Positions 45,038-52,801 of a stretch of 59,797 nt of DNA are shown one piece after another. Origin of the DNA: an uncultured Bacteroidia bacterium (GTDB lineage Bacteria; Bacteroidota; Bacteroidia; Bacteroidales; UBA932). Below the pieces are notes generated by a model, which had not been told where the DNA came from, did no database searches, and worked only from the letters and a program-made list of their open reading frames with translations. The stretch spans positions 1-59,797 of the forward strand of contig CACZDC010000011.1 of assembly GCA_902779785.1 (NCBI GenBank), read 5' to 3'. Positions within the stretch are counted from its first letter, which is position 1, and every line of letters begins with the position of its first letter. A program made the position numbers and the translations under genes.

Positions 45038-47167
45038 ATGAGAAAATCCATCCTCTTCCTTGCCGCATTTGCGGCCATCGCTCTTGTTTCCTGTGTTAAA
45101 GAGACCGAGTACTCCTCTCCCGAAAGCAAAAAAGTTACGGTCAATTTCCAGACTGTGGAGACCAAGACTGCTTTCGGAACACCTAACGGCGATTCATATC
45201 CTACCCTGTGGACCAAGAACGACACCCATGTCGGTGTTTCCCTGAATCTTGGCGATCAGATTTCCGCAGCGGTCACTCCTTCGGACGATTATACATCCGC
45301 CACCTTCAAGGCCATCTACGAAGATACGCCCAGTGGGAACAGCTTTACTTTCGTGGTCTTCAACCCGAATTCTGCGGTCCGTTCCATCAACGCAACGAAC
45401 AAGACACTGAATATTGATTTCCCCTCCGGTCAGACATCAACGACGACATCCCCTGATGAGAGCGCACAGATCATCTATGCTGTCTCGGAGACTTTTGACA
45501 GTTTCCCTGTGAATGTCGATCTGGTCTTCAAGCATATCACGGCTTATCTGCACCTAAACTTCACAAATGTGGCCTTGGGCGATGCTAAAGTCAACGCAGT
45601 CAACATAACCAGTTCCAAGAAGATTTGCGGACGCTGGTTCTTCAAACTCACCGACCAAACTTTCGAGGAAAACGGTAACGCCGGCGGTTATTCAATCGGT
45701 ATTGCCACGGAAAGCCTTGAAAGCATCTGGTGTGGCCTGCTTCCTGTCGACCTTTCGGCCTCAACGCTTAAGTTTGTCATCGCTACCGACAAAGGCACAC
45801 TGACCAAGACCATCAGCATTCCTGAAAATAAAACTCTCACCTCAGGCAAGATTGCCAAACTTACCGTCGATATGGCTGGCGTCCCGCTCGTATCTCCAAA
45901 GGTATTCAAGAAGATCAGTTCTGCCAACGAGCTCAAAACTGGCGACCAGATCATCATTGTATCCGCTCCCGATGACCTGGAGAAGGCGCTGGGGACTACT
46001 CAGAATGGTAACAACCGCAGTGCAGCTGATATCAGCAAGACGGGCGACACGATTCTTGACCCTGCTGAAGCCGTGCAGGTTTTGACCCTTGAAGATGGCA
46101 CCGTAGCTGGCAGTTTTGCTTTCTATACCGGTAGTAAATACCTCTATGCTGCAGGTGGCGGTAACTATTTGCGAAGCCAAGATAGGGTGGATGCCGCAGC
46201 AAGCTGGATTGTTTCTATTGATGGTGATGGCAAGCAAATGGTCAAATCTCAGGCTGACGGAATTACCCAGAATGAACTCCGCTATAATAACAACACCAAC
46301 ACGGACGGAACAGTCAACAACCTATTCTCCGCTTATACAAGCACCTCATCTTGTAAGCTTGTGGACGTTTATCGCCTCGACGAAGAGACTCCTGTCATGT
46401 TCAACCTCAGAATGTTTGGCGAACCGGAAGTATCAGCAAAGACCTCCTCTTATGATTTCCGTCTAGTCAGCAATGTCAGTTGGACTGCCAGTGTAACGAA
46501 TGGTGCTACGCTGTCTGCCTCTTCCGGCGATGGCTGCGCCAACTTAAAAGTTAGTTTTTCGGCTAATACAGATACACAAAACACCAAGTCCTATACTGTC
46601 ACTATCTCCACAAGCACTCCCGGCGAATCAATCAATCCTTTAACCTTTACCATTGTTCAGGCCGCGGCGGATGCCAGTGCCGGAAACTATGAATGGGTGG
46701 AAATCACAGATGTTTCCGCTGTAGAAGAAGCTGATTATGTTATTGCATGGACAGTATCCGGTACTCCCGACACATATTATTATCTGCCGAATGACAAAAC
46801 CGCCGATAAGAATCCGAAATCAGCAACTGGCTTGACTGTTTCCAGTGGCAAGATCACAAATGACGAACTGGAAGACAATATGATTTGGAATTTCATAGGC
46901 GACAATAGCAATGGCTTCACTGTAACGAACGGAACGAATTACCTGTGTGCTACCAATACCGCCCAGGGCATCAAGATTGCCGCCTCCGATGCCGGAGGGA
47001 AGTGGAAAGTATCCAAAGACGACACCTATGGAATCGTAATGAACTGTGTCGGTGTCGGAACCCGTTGGCTGGCTTTGTACACCACCAACAAGGATTGGCG
47101 CTATTATACCGGAAGCAATTATACAGGAAACTTACATCTGTTCAAGAAAACTAAGGTATCCAATTAA
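45038..47167 (+). CDS. Fimbrillin-like/BACON surface lipoprotein
   Basis: The 709-residue lipoprotein (lipobox LVSC) begins with a fimbrillin-like domain (ETKTAFGTPNGDSYPTLWTKND, VDLVFKHITAYLHLNF), the KTAF...W..gD pattern common in Bacteroidales pilins. A middle repeat-like domain (GDQIIIVSAPDDLEKALG; GSKYLYAAGGGNYL) is echoed near the C-terminus (NGTNYLCATNTAQGIKIA), and a BACON-like domain sits between (YDFRLVSNVSWTASVTNGA). No catalytic residues recognised. Lower G+C and richer in Asn/Thr than the dcw genes. Ends at a strong terminator. Confidence 0.8.
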   Translation: MRKSILFLAAFAAIALVSCVKETEYSSPESKKVTVNFQTVETKTAFGTPNGDSYPTLWTKNDTHVGVSLNLGDQISAAVTPSDDYTSATFKAIYEDTPSGNSFTFVVFNPNSAVRSINATNKTLNIDFPSGQTSTTTSPDESAQIIYAVSETFDSFPVNVDLVFKHITAYLHLNFTNVALGDAKVNAVNITSSKKICGRWFFKLTDQTFEENGNAGGYSIGIATESLESIWCGLLPVDLSASTLKFVIATDKGTLTKTISIPENKTLTSGKIAKLTVDMAGVPLVSPKVFKKISSANELKTGDQIIIVSAPDDLEKALGTTQNGNNRSAADISKTGDTILDPAEAVQVLTLEDGTVAGSFAFYTGSKYLYAAGGGNYLRSQDRVDAAASWIVSIDGDGKQMVKSQADGITQNELRYNNNTNTDGTVNNLFSAYTSTSSCKLVDVYRLDEETPVMFNLRMFGEPEVSAKTSSYDFRLVSNVSWTASVTNGATLSASSGDGCANLKVSFSANTDTQNTKSYTVTISTSTPGESINPLTFTIVQAAADASAGNYEWVEITDVSAVEEADYVIAWTVSGTPDTYYYLPNDKTADKNPKSATGLTVSSGKITNDELEDNMIWNFIGDNSNGFTVTNGTNYLCATNTAQGIKIAASDAGGKWKVSKDDTYGIVMNCVGVGTRWLALYTTNKDWRYYTGSNYTGNLHLFKKTKVSN

Positions 47168-47186
47168 TTCAGAATTCTTCACAATT

Positions 47187-47217
47187 GAGGGCAACGCGAT
47201 GCGCTGCCCTCTTTTTT
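47187..47217 (+). terminator. Intrinsic terminator after the fimbrillin-like gene
   Basis: GAGGGCA (47187-47193) pairs with TGCCCTC (47205-47211), extended by CGC/GCG across one mismatch, followed by six T residues. Confidence 0.88.
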
Positions 47218-47440
47218 ATTCCCATCCCAGCACTTCAAGGACCTCTCCGTCGATCCGGAAGCGGAGGTCGCGGCCGTAGAAGGGAAAGCCGTATATGCGG
47301 CCGGGCTCGTCCTGATAGGCCGGACGGGGGTCCATGGACAGAATCTGGGAGAGAACAGCGCGGTGCTCCTTGGGAAACTCCTCGGGGAAAACGACCTTCA
47401 GCGAAGGCTCCGGGGCGCTTCCTTTTTTAACGAAAAATGC
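47216..47440 (-). pseudogene. Truncated trmO fragment (C-terminal third)
   Basis: The minus strand encodes LSMDPRPAYQDEPGRIYGFP and FYGRDLRFRIDGEVLEVLGW, matching the C-terminus of the intact TrmO at 49242-49901 at nearly every position, but with clear nucleotide divergence. The N-terminal methyltransferase core is absent; upstream the frame runs into 51-bp hairpin repeats. The reading frame of the remnant is still open. It is either an old duplication or the last piece of a displaced copy. Confidence 0.82.
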
Positions 47441-47495
47441 TGAAAGAAAACAACAAGCTACCCGGCGGATCTCTGAGAAGGGGCGAAGGTGGTCC

Positions 47496-47573
47496 GTGCC
47501 GGGAAACGGCCTTTTGCGGGCACCGATGGGCCAAAACGGTGGTCCGTGCCGGGAAAGCGGCATTTGGCGGCAC
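47496..47573. repeat. Hairpin minisatellite, two units
   Basis: GTGCCGGGAAACGGCC... at 47496 and GTGCCGGGAAAGCGGC... at 47546, spaced 50 bp, each closing with GGCAC. They are diverged members of the family at 12042-12154 and separate the trmO fragment from the repeat-protein gene. Confidence 0.75.
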
Positions 47574-47595
47574 GGAAGGGAAGGCAAGGGCGTTT

Positions 47596-48078
47596 TTACC
47601 AAACGTAATTGACGCAGTGGAAGACCGCCACGAACTGTTCGAGGGTAAGGAGTCCGTCGATGGAGAAGAGGATGTCGGAAGAATAGGACGAATTCCCTTT
47701 GTAGACCTTCCCGTCACGGATGGTGCAGATTACATCTGAACTATAGCTGGAATTGCCCTTGTAGACTTTCCCGTCCCGGATGGTCATAAGGACGTCGGAA
47801 GAATAACTGCTCGTTCCCCTGTAGACTTTGCCGTCCTTTACATTGTACAGGACATCGGAAGAATAGGAACTCGTCCCTTTATAGATACGGCTGTCGCGGA
47901 TGTTGCAGACTACGTCGCTGCTGTAGGAAGAAGTCTTTTTATATACTTTGGCTTCCCTGACGGTGCAGATGACATCGCTGCTGTAACGGCTGGAGCCCTT
48001 ATACACTTTCACGGCGGCGTTTGCGCTGCCTGAGAACAAGGCTGAGAACAACATAATGGAAAGGATGAAAGATTTCAT
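47596..48078 (-). CDS. Secreted protein of six 20-residue YKG-SSYSSD repeats
   Basis: The 160-residue protein has a signal peptide (MKSFILSIMLFSALFSGSANA) followed by six tandem 20-residue units with consensus VYKGxSSYSSDVxxxIRDGK, then a unique tail (LTLEQFVAVFHCVNYVW). The regular Tyr/Gly/Asp spacing suggests a small beta-propeller or beta-flower solenoid in which each unit gives a hairpin. I know of similar short repeat proteins in Bacteroidetes but no function. The 60-bp DNA units are well conserved, which favours recent amplification or recombination. Confidence 0.82.
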   Translation of the reverse strand: MKSFILSIMLFSALFSGSANAAVKVYKGSSRYSSDVICTVREAKVYKKTSSYSSDVVCNIRDSRIYKGTSSYSSDVLYNVKDGKVYRGTSSYSSDVLMTIRDGKVYKGNSSYSSDVICTIRDGKVYKGNSSYSSDILFSIDGLLTLEQFVAVFHCVNYVW

Positions 48079-48124
48079 TTAATGTTTCGTTTGTGGAAAA
48101 ACGCAGCAAAAAGGCTGCCAGAGA

Positions 48125-48154
48125 TTGCTATTTGCGCTAAAATGCTTATATTTG
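48125..48154 (+). promoter_or_regulatory. Promoter of the NahK-like kinase gene
   Basis: TTG at 48125-48127, a 19-nt gap, TATATTTG at 48147-48154. The ATG at 48173 lies 18 nt downstream. Confidence 0.7.
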
Positions 48155-48172
48155 GGAATAAATTACTCGCCA

Positions 48173-49258
48173 ATGAAAAACGCTGAACAACTGAAACAGA
48201 TTGCCCTTCACTTCGATATCCAAGGCAACATACTCTCGATCAAGCCGCTGGGAAACGGACTTATCAACGACACGCTTCTCGTCGAGACTGACGGAGAGGA
48301 CAACTATGTCTTGCAACGCATCAACAATGCGATTTTCAAGGACGTGGACCTGCTTCAGCACAATATCGACTGCGCGACCGCCCATATCCGCCGAAAACTT
48401 GCCGGTGACCCGGACATAAATCGGAAAGTACTCCGTTTCCTCCCCTGCAAGGAAAGCGGCAAAAGCTACTGGACGGACGGACAGGAGTACTGGAGAGTAT
48501 CGGTTTTCATAAAGAACGCCCATACCTACGACACGGTAAACCCTGAATATTCCTATTGCTGCGGCAAGACTTTCGGCCAGTTCGAAGCTATGCTCGCCGA
48601 CATTCCGGACACTCTCGGCGAAACCATCCCGGATTTCCACAATATGGAACTGCGTGCCCGACAGTTGAGAGAAGCCGTTGCCGCGGACAAAGCCGGCCGG
48701 ATGGCGGAACAAGAAGTACAGGACATCCTTTCCGACCTGCTTCCTTTCGAGGAGGAGATGTGCAAAGCGGAACGCCTGTACCGGGAAGGGGAACTTCCCA
48801 AACGCATCTGTCACTGTGACACCAAGGTAAACAATATGATGTTCGATGACGATGGAAATGTCCTCTGCGTCATCGACCTGGACACCCTGATGCCCTCTTT
48901 CGTCTTTTCGGATTTCGGGGATTTCCTAAGGACTGCGGCCAATACCGTCGCCGAAGATGACCCTGCAATCGACAAGGTGGATTTCAGGATGGACATTTTC
49001 GAAGCCTTCGCAAAGGGTTACGTCGAGTCAGCCAAGGTATTCCTGACCCCCATCGAGAAGGAGAACCTGCCTTTTGCCGCCTGTCTCTTCCCCTATATGC
49101 AGGCCGTCCGCTTCTTCGCCGACTACATCAACGGTGACACTTACTACAAGATCAAGTATCCGGAGCACAATCTCGTCCGCACACGCAACCAGCTCGCCCT
49201 CTTCCACGCCGCATATTCAAAGATGCCGGCGATGAAAGCCTTTATCGACAGCCTTTAA
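48173..49258 (+). CDS. Aminoglycoside-phosphotransferase-fold sugar kinase (NahK-like)
   Basis: The 361-residue APH-fold kinase has the nucleotide-binding N-lobe (LGNGLINDTLLVETDGEDNY), the catalytic loop RICHCDTKVNNMMFDDDG (aspartate of the HxD.K.NN motif) and the metal motif VIDLDTLMPSFVFSDFGD. This pattern (HxDTKxNN, IDLDT-MPG) resembles N-acetylhexosamine 1-kinase, so a sugar 1-kinase for scavenged hexosamine is likely; substrate is inferred. Start at 48173 because the promoter ends at 48154; an upstream in-frame TTG would lie inside the promoter. Its 3' end overlaps convergent trmO by 17 bp. Confidence 0.82.
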   Translation: MKNAEQLKQIALHFDIQGNILSIKPLGNGLINDTLLVETDGEDNYVLQRINNAIFKDVDLLQHNIDCATAHIRRKLAGDPDINRKVLRFLPCKESGKSYWTDGQEYWRVSVFIKNAHTYDTVNPEYSYCCGKTFGQFEAMLADIPDTLGETIPDFHNMELRARQLREAVAADKAGRMAEQEVQDILSDLLPFEEEMCKAERLYREGELPKRICHCDTKVNNMMFDDDGNVLCVIDLDTLMPSFVFSDFGDFLRTAANTVAEDDPAIDKVDFRMDIFEAFAKGYVESAKVFLTPIEKENLPFAACLFPYMQAVRFFADYINGDTYYKIKYPEHNLVRTRNQLALFHAAYSKMPAMKAFIDSL

Positions 49259-49901
49259 TATCCCACTGAAGCACCTCGAGGGTATCGCCGTCGACGCGGA
49301 AACGAAGGTCGCGGCCATAGAATGGGAAGCCATAGATACGTCCCGGCTCATCCTGATAGGCCGGACGCGGATCCATTGAGAGAACCTCCTCAAGGACAGC
49401 ACGATACTCCTCGGGGAAGCCCTCCGGGAAGATGACTTTCAGCGGATGCTCCGGAGCCCCCGTGACAAAGCCCCGGGCTGCATCAGGGAAACTGTCGGCA
49501 TAGACGACATAGGGTTTGATGTCATAGACGGGAGTCCCGTCCATAAGGTCGGCTCCCCTGACGAGGATGTCAAGACCGTCGAGACCGGCGAACTCCACAC
49601 AACTCAGGCCCAGCGGGTTGGGCCGGAAAGGCGAACGTGTCGCCCACACTCCCACGGACTGATTGCCGCCGAGCCTGGGCGGACGGACCGTGGGATGCCA
49701 CGACACCGCTTCTGGATTGGCCGAAAAGCCCCATATCAGCCATAGCCTGTCGAAGCCCTCGATACCCTTCAGCGCCTCGGCCGAACGGAATTCCTTTTCG
49801 AAAACGATACGCCCCTCGACCCCCGATAGACCGCTCTGCCTTGGGATGCCGAACTTGGAGCCGAAAGGCCCGTGATAATATGCTACCGCCTTCAGTTCCA
49901 G
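49242..49901 (-). CDS. trmO: tRNA N6-methyltransferase TrmO, apparent CTG start
   Basis: Methylates N6 of t6A37 in tRNA (TsaA/YaeB family). From 49901 the frame reads LELKAVAYYHGPFGSKFGIP, then RQSG, LWLIWGFS, VWATRSPFRPNPLGLSCVEF and the C-terminal PRPAYQDEPGRIYGFPFY. A GTG at 49706 is the first conventional start but would delete the conserved N-terminal third. No ATG, GTG or TTG exists between the in-frame stop and the conserved core. A CTG at 49901, placed where relatives have Met, is preceded by AGGGGAG. I therefore call 219 residues from 49901. Confidence 0.82.
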   Translation of the reverse strand: MELKAVAYYHGPFGSKFGIPRQSGLSGVEGRIVFEKEFRSAEALKGIEGFDRLWLIWGFSANPEAVSWHPTVRPPRLGGNQSVGVWATRSPFRPNPLGLSCVEFAGLDGLDILVRGADLMDGTPVYDIKPYVVYADSFPDAARGFVTGAPEHPLKVIFPEGFPEEYRAVLEEVLSMDPRPAYQDEPGRIYGFPFYGRDLRFRVDGDTLEVLQWDIKGCR

Positions 49902-50010
49902 AACTACTCCCCTTTTATGATAGACAAGTGATTACACATTTTTATTATGCAAAACAAAGATATACAATTATTTCTTCAAGACAGCAGAGGCGTGTGAAAA
50001 AATATTTGTG

Positions 50011-50020
50011 CAAACGTTTG
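50011..50020. promoter_or_regulatory. LacI-family-type operator CAAACGTTTG
   Basis: A perfect 10-bp palindrome with a central CpG, typical of LacI/GalR-family operators, overlaps the -33 TTTG of the kduD promoter. Repressor binding here would block transcription of the uronate genes until a ketouronate or similar inducer appears. No LacI-family gene lies in the window. Confidence 0.55.
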
Positions 50021-50048
50021 TATTTTTACGAAAAGCATTGTATATTTG
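50017..50048 (+). promoter_or_regulatory. Promoter of kduD-kduI-DUF4861
   Basis: TTTG at 50017-50020, a 20-nt gap, TATATTTG at 50041-50048; the ATG of kduD is at 50080. Confidence 0.72.
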
Positions 50049-50079
50049 CCGTCGGAATACAACTTAAATTCTATAAACT

Positions 50080-50883
50080 ATGGCAAATCCATTCTCCCTT
50101 GAAGGCAAGAATGCCTGGATCACAGGCGCTTCCTACGGCATCGGCTTCAACATCGCCAAGGCGTTCGTGGCGGCCGGAATCAAAAACATCATCTTCAACG
50201 ACATCAACGAGGCAGCCCTCGAGCGCGGACTCAACAACTACAAAGAGGCCGGAATCGAGAATGTCCACGGCTATGTCTGCGACGTCACTGACGAAGTGGC
50301 CGTAAAGGCTTTGGTGGAGAAAATCCACGCCGAGGTCGGCCAGATCGACATCCTGGTGAACAACGCCGGCATCATCAAGCGCATCCCTATGCACGAGATG
50401 GAGCGCAGGGAGTTCCAGCAGGTCATCGACGTGGACCTCGTCGCCCCGTTCATCGTTTCCAGCGCAGTCCTTCCCGAAATGATGGAGCGCCGCGAGGGCA
50501 AGATCATCAATATCTGCTCGATGATGTCGGAACTCGGCCGCGAGACCGTCAGCGCCTATGCGGCAGCCAAGGGCGGACTGAAGATGCTCACCCGCAACAT
50601 CTGCTCAGAATACGGCGAGTACAATATCCAGTGCAACGGCATAGGTCCCGGCTACATCGCAACGCCCCAGACCGCTCCTCTTCGCGAAAAGCAGCCCGAC
50701 GGCAGCCGCCATCCTTTCGACAGCTTCATCTGCGCCAAGACTCCGGCAGGCCGCTGGCTTGAGCCCGAAGAGCTGGGAGGCCCGGCAGTTTTCCTCGCCT
50801 CGCACGCCTCTGACGCCGTAAACGGCCATATCCTCTATGTTGACGGCGGTATCCTCGCCTATATCGGAAAACAACCTCAGTAA
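50080..50883 (+). CDS. kduD: 2-dehydro-3-deoxy-D-gluconate 5-dehydrogenase
   Basis: Short-chain dehydrogenase reducing 2,5-diketo-3-deoxygluconate to 2-keto-3-deoxygluconate in pectin/uronate catabolism. The 267 residues show the NAD loop ITGASYGIGFNIAKAF, NNAGIIKRIPMHEM and the catalytic YAAAKGG (Tyr-x-x-x-Lys), with substrate-region CNGIGPGYIATPQTAPLR. First gene of a three-gene operon; kduI follows 3 bp later. Confidence 0.93.
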   Translation: MANPFSLEGKNAWITGASYGIGFNIAKAFVAAGIKNIIFNDINEAALERGLNNYKEAGIENVHGYVCDVTDEVAVKALVEKIHAEVGQIDILVNNAGIIKRIPMHEMERREFQQVIDVDLVAPFIVSSAVLPEMMERREGKIINICSMMSELGRETVSAYAAAKGGLKMLTRNICSEYGEYNIQCNGIGPGYIATPQTAPLREKQPDGSRHPFDSFICAKTPAGRWLEPEELGGPAVFLASHASDAVNGHILYVDGGILAYIGKQPQ

Positions 50884-50886
50884 TAT

Positions 50887-51732
50887 ATGTCAAAAGTCAA
50901 TTGCACAGTGCGCCAGGCGTCAAGCAACGTCGACGCGAAACACTATGATACCGCTCGCCTCCGCAGCGAATATCTTGTAGAAAACGTAATGGTCCCCGAT
51001 GAGATCAATATGGTCTATTCGATGTTCGACCGCATTATCGCAGGCGGCGCAGTTCCGGTAAAGGAAGAACTCGTCCTCACTCCCCCGGAGATTCTCCGTG
51101 CCGAATATTTCACCCAGAGGCGCGAGATTGGCATCATCAATGTCGGCGGCACCGGCATCGTGAAAGTCGGCGACGAAGAATATACCATCCCTTTCAAGGA
51201 GGCCCTCTACATCGGCCGCGGCAACCGTCACGTCTCCTTCCGCAGCCTGGATCCGGAGAATCCCGCGAAGTTCTATTTCAATTCCGCCACCGCCCACCGC
51301 GAGACCGGAGTGAAGAAGGTCAGCAAGAAGGACGCCGTCGTGATGCATCTCGGCTCACTTGAAGAGAGCAACGAAAGGACCATCAACCGCCTGCTGGTCA
51401 AGGAAGTAGTCCCCTGCTGCCAGCTTCAGATGGGTATGACCGAACTTGCTCCCGGATCGACCTGGAACACTATGCCGGCCCATACCCACGACCGCCGTAT
51501 GGAGGTTTACTTCTACTTCGAAGTCCCGGATGACGCTGCCGTCTGCCACTTTATGGGAGAGCCTCAGGAAACCCGTCACATCTGGATGCACAACGAGCAG
51601 GCCGTGATCAGCCCGCAGTGGAGCATCCACGCCGCCAGCGCAACCCGCAACTATACCTTCATCTGGGGAATGTGCGGCGAGAACGACGACTACGGTGATA
51701 TGGATGTCTGCAAGACAAGCGAACTGAAGTAA
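50887..51732 (+). CDS. kduI: 5-keto-4-deoxyuronate isomerase
   Basis: Converts 4-deoxy-L-threo-5-hexosulose uronate to 2,5-diketo-3-deoxygluconate, directly upstream of KduD in the pathway. The 281-residue cupin carries the metal-binding cluster AHTHDRRMEVYFYFEVPDD (two histidines and a glutamate) and the third histidine in QWSIHAASATRNYTFIW. Length matches the family (about 278). Its stop shares a base with the next start. Confidence 0.95.
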   Translation: MSKVNCTVRQASSNVDAKHYDTARLRSEYLVENVMVPDEINMVYSMFDRIIAGGAVPVKEELVLTPPEILRAEYFTQRREIGIINVGGTGIVKVGDEEYTIPFKEALYIGRGNRHVSFRSLDPENPAKFYFNSATAHRETGVKKVSKKDAVVMHLGSLEESNERTINRLLVKEVVPCCQLQMGMTELAPGSTWNTMPAHTHDRRMEVYFYFEVPDDAAVCHFMGEPQETRHIWMHNEQAVISPQWSIHAASATRNYTFIWGMCGENDDYGDMDVCKTSELK

Positions 51733-52589
51733 TGAAAAAGATCATTCTTATTCTGACAGCCGCTGCACTGGCGGCTGTCAGCTGCAAAAGTCCGGAGCAG
51801 AAGGTGATGGCGCGTGCCGTCCCCGAACGGGCTGACGATTTTGTCTTCGAGAACAATCTGATTGCCGGCCGTTTCTATGGCCAGGCGCTTGAAGGTAACC
51901 CCACCTCCCCCGGCCTCGACATCTGGGTAAAGCTTCCCGGAAAACTGGTCGCCGACGAGTGGTACAAGGGAGCCCTCGAAGACCCCGGCTACTATCACCA
52001 CGACCACGGCGGCAAGGACTGCTACAAAGTGGCTGTATCCCTCGGCGGAGGCGCTTCCGTGCCGATTATCGGCGGTACATTGTGCTATCCTGCAACCAAT
52101 TACCGCAGCTATGAGATTCTGGAGCAGAGTCCGGACAAAGTTGTATTCGCCCTCCACTATCCCGAGTGGGAAGCCGCCGAAGGCGTTTTCGTGAGCCTGG
52201 ACAAAAAGGTCAGCGTCGTGGCCGACAGCTACTTCACTTCCGTAGAAGACAGCTACAGTTTTAGTGGCGCAGATTCCCTGACCATAGCCGCCGGCATCAA
52301 ACTCCACGGAGCACAGCAGACCCTGGTCGATTCCCTCGAAATTTCCGACCGTTACGCCATCTGGGAAAAAGCCTCCGACCAGAGCATCGAGCCCGAAGAC
52401 GGGATGCTCGGAGTCGCACTGGTCCTTCCGGGCGCCGACGGCCTCCTCGTCTCGCACGAACTTGACCACGCCCTCCTTCTCAAGACCATCACCTCCGGCG
52501 AAAGCGTCGCCTACAGCATCGGCTCCTGCTGGTCCAAAGGCGAGATCACAAGTTCCGCCGACTGGTTCAAACTTGTCGCCGGGCGCTGA
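51732..52589 (+). CDS. DUF4861-family lipoprotein of a pectin locus
   Basis: The 285-residue lipoprotein (lipobox AAVSC) matches the DUF4861 family, which recurs beside kduI/kduD in Bacteroidetes pectin loci. Landmarks: DDFVFENNLIAGRFYGQALE, LDIWVKLPGKLVADEWY, then HHDHGGKDCYKVAVSLGGG, a conserved His/Asp patch, and a C-terminal YSIGSCWSKGEITSSADWF. It may be a periplasmic accessory or lyase-like enzyme; function is not established. Last gene of the operon, 38 bp before the 106-bp element. Confidence 0.83.
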   Translation: MKKIILILTAAALAAVSCKSPEQKVMARAVPERADDFVFENNLIAGRFYGQALEGNPTSPGLDIWVKLPGKLVADEWYKGALEDPGYYHHDHGGKDCYKVAVSLGGGASVPIIGGTLCYPATNYRSYEILEQSPDKVVFALHYPEWEAAEGVFVSLDKKVSVVADSYFTSVEDSYSFSGADSLTIAAGIKLHGAQQTLVDSLEISDRYAIWEKASDQSIEPEDGMLGVALVLPGADGLLVSHELDHALLLKTITSGESVAYSIGSCWSKGEITSSADWFKLVAGR

Positions 52590-52626
52590 AGCGCTTCCTG
52601 ATCGAGCCTTGGGCTTGTTTCGGCCC

Positions 52627-52732
52627 GTGAAATGCAAGTATGTGACTTGCAAATACTTACAAAAAATCGTCTATGTGGTTTTACATAGACGATTTTGCAT
52701 AACTGGCTGGTGCTCAACAATTTGCATTTCAC
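52627..52732. repeat. 106-bp nested palindromic element, copy D
   Basis: Outer ends GTGAAATGCAAGTA and TTTGCATTTCAC. Centre: AAAATCGTCTATGT (52663-52676), a 6-nt loop, ACATAGACGATTTT (52683-52696), perfect 14 bp. Placed between convergent DUF4861 and exuT genes, where it could terminate both. Confidence 0.9.
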
Positions 52733-52749
52733 GGCAAAAATCAGCACCG

Positions 52750-52801
52750 CTAAAGCTCAGAACGAGTGACTACGCCTAAAGCTCAGAACGAGTGACTACG
52801 C
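52750..52801. repeat. Perfect 26-bp tandem duplication across the exuT stop
   Basis: A 26-bp unit beginning CTAAAGCTCAGAACGAG occurs twice in a row (52750-52775, 52776-52801). The second copy covers the exuT stop codon (52796-52798), so the duplication altered or extended the gene's 3' flank. Both copies are identical, so it looks recent. Confidence 0.85.

Noticed and set aside
47216-47602. 128-residue protein on the minus strand
   Set aside because: Only the C-terminal half matches TrmO; the N-terminal half is translated hairpin repeat. Treated as a remnant.
49242-49706. TrmO starting at the GTG 49706
   Set aside because: It would delete the conserved N-terminal third that is fully open upstream to 49901.
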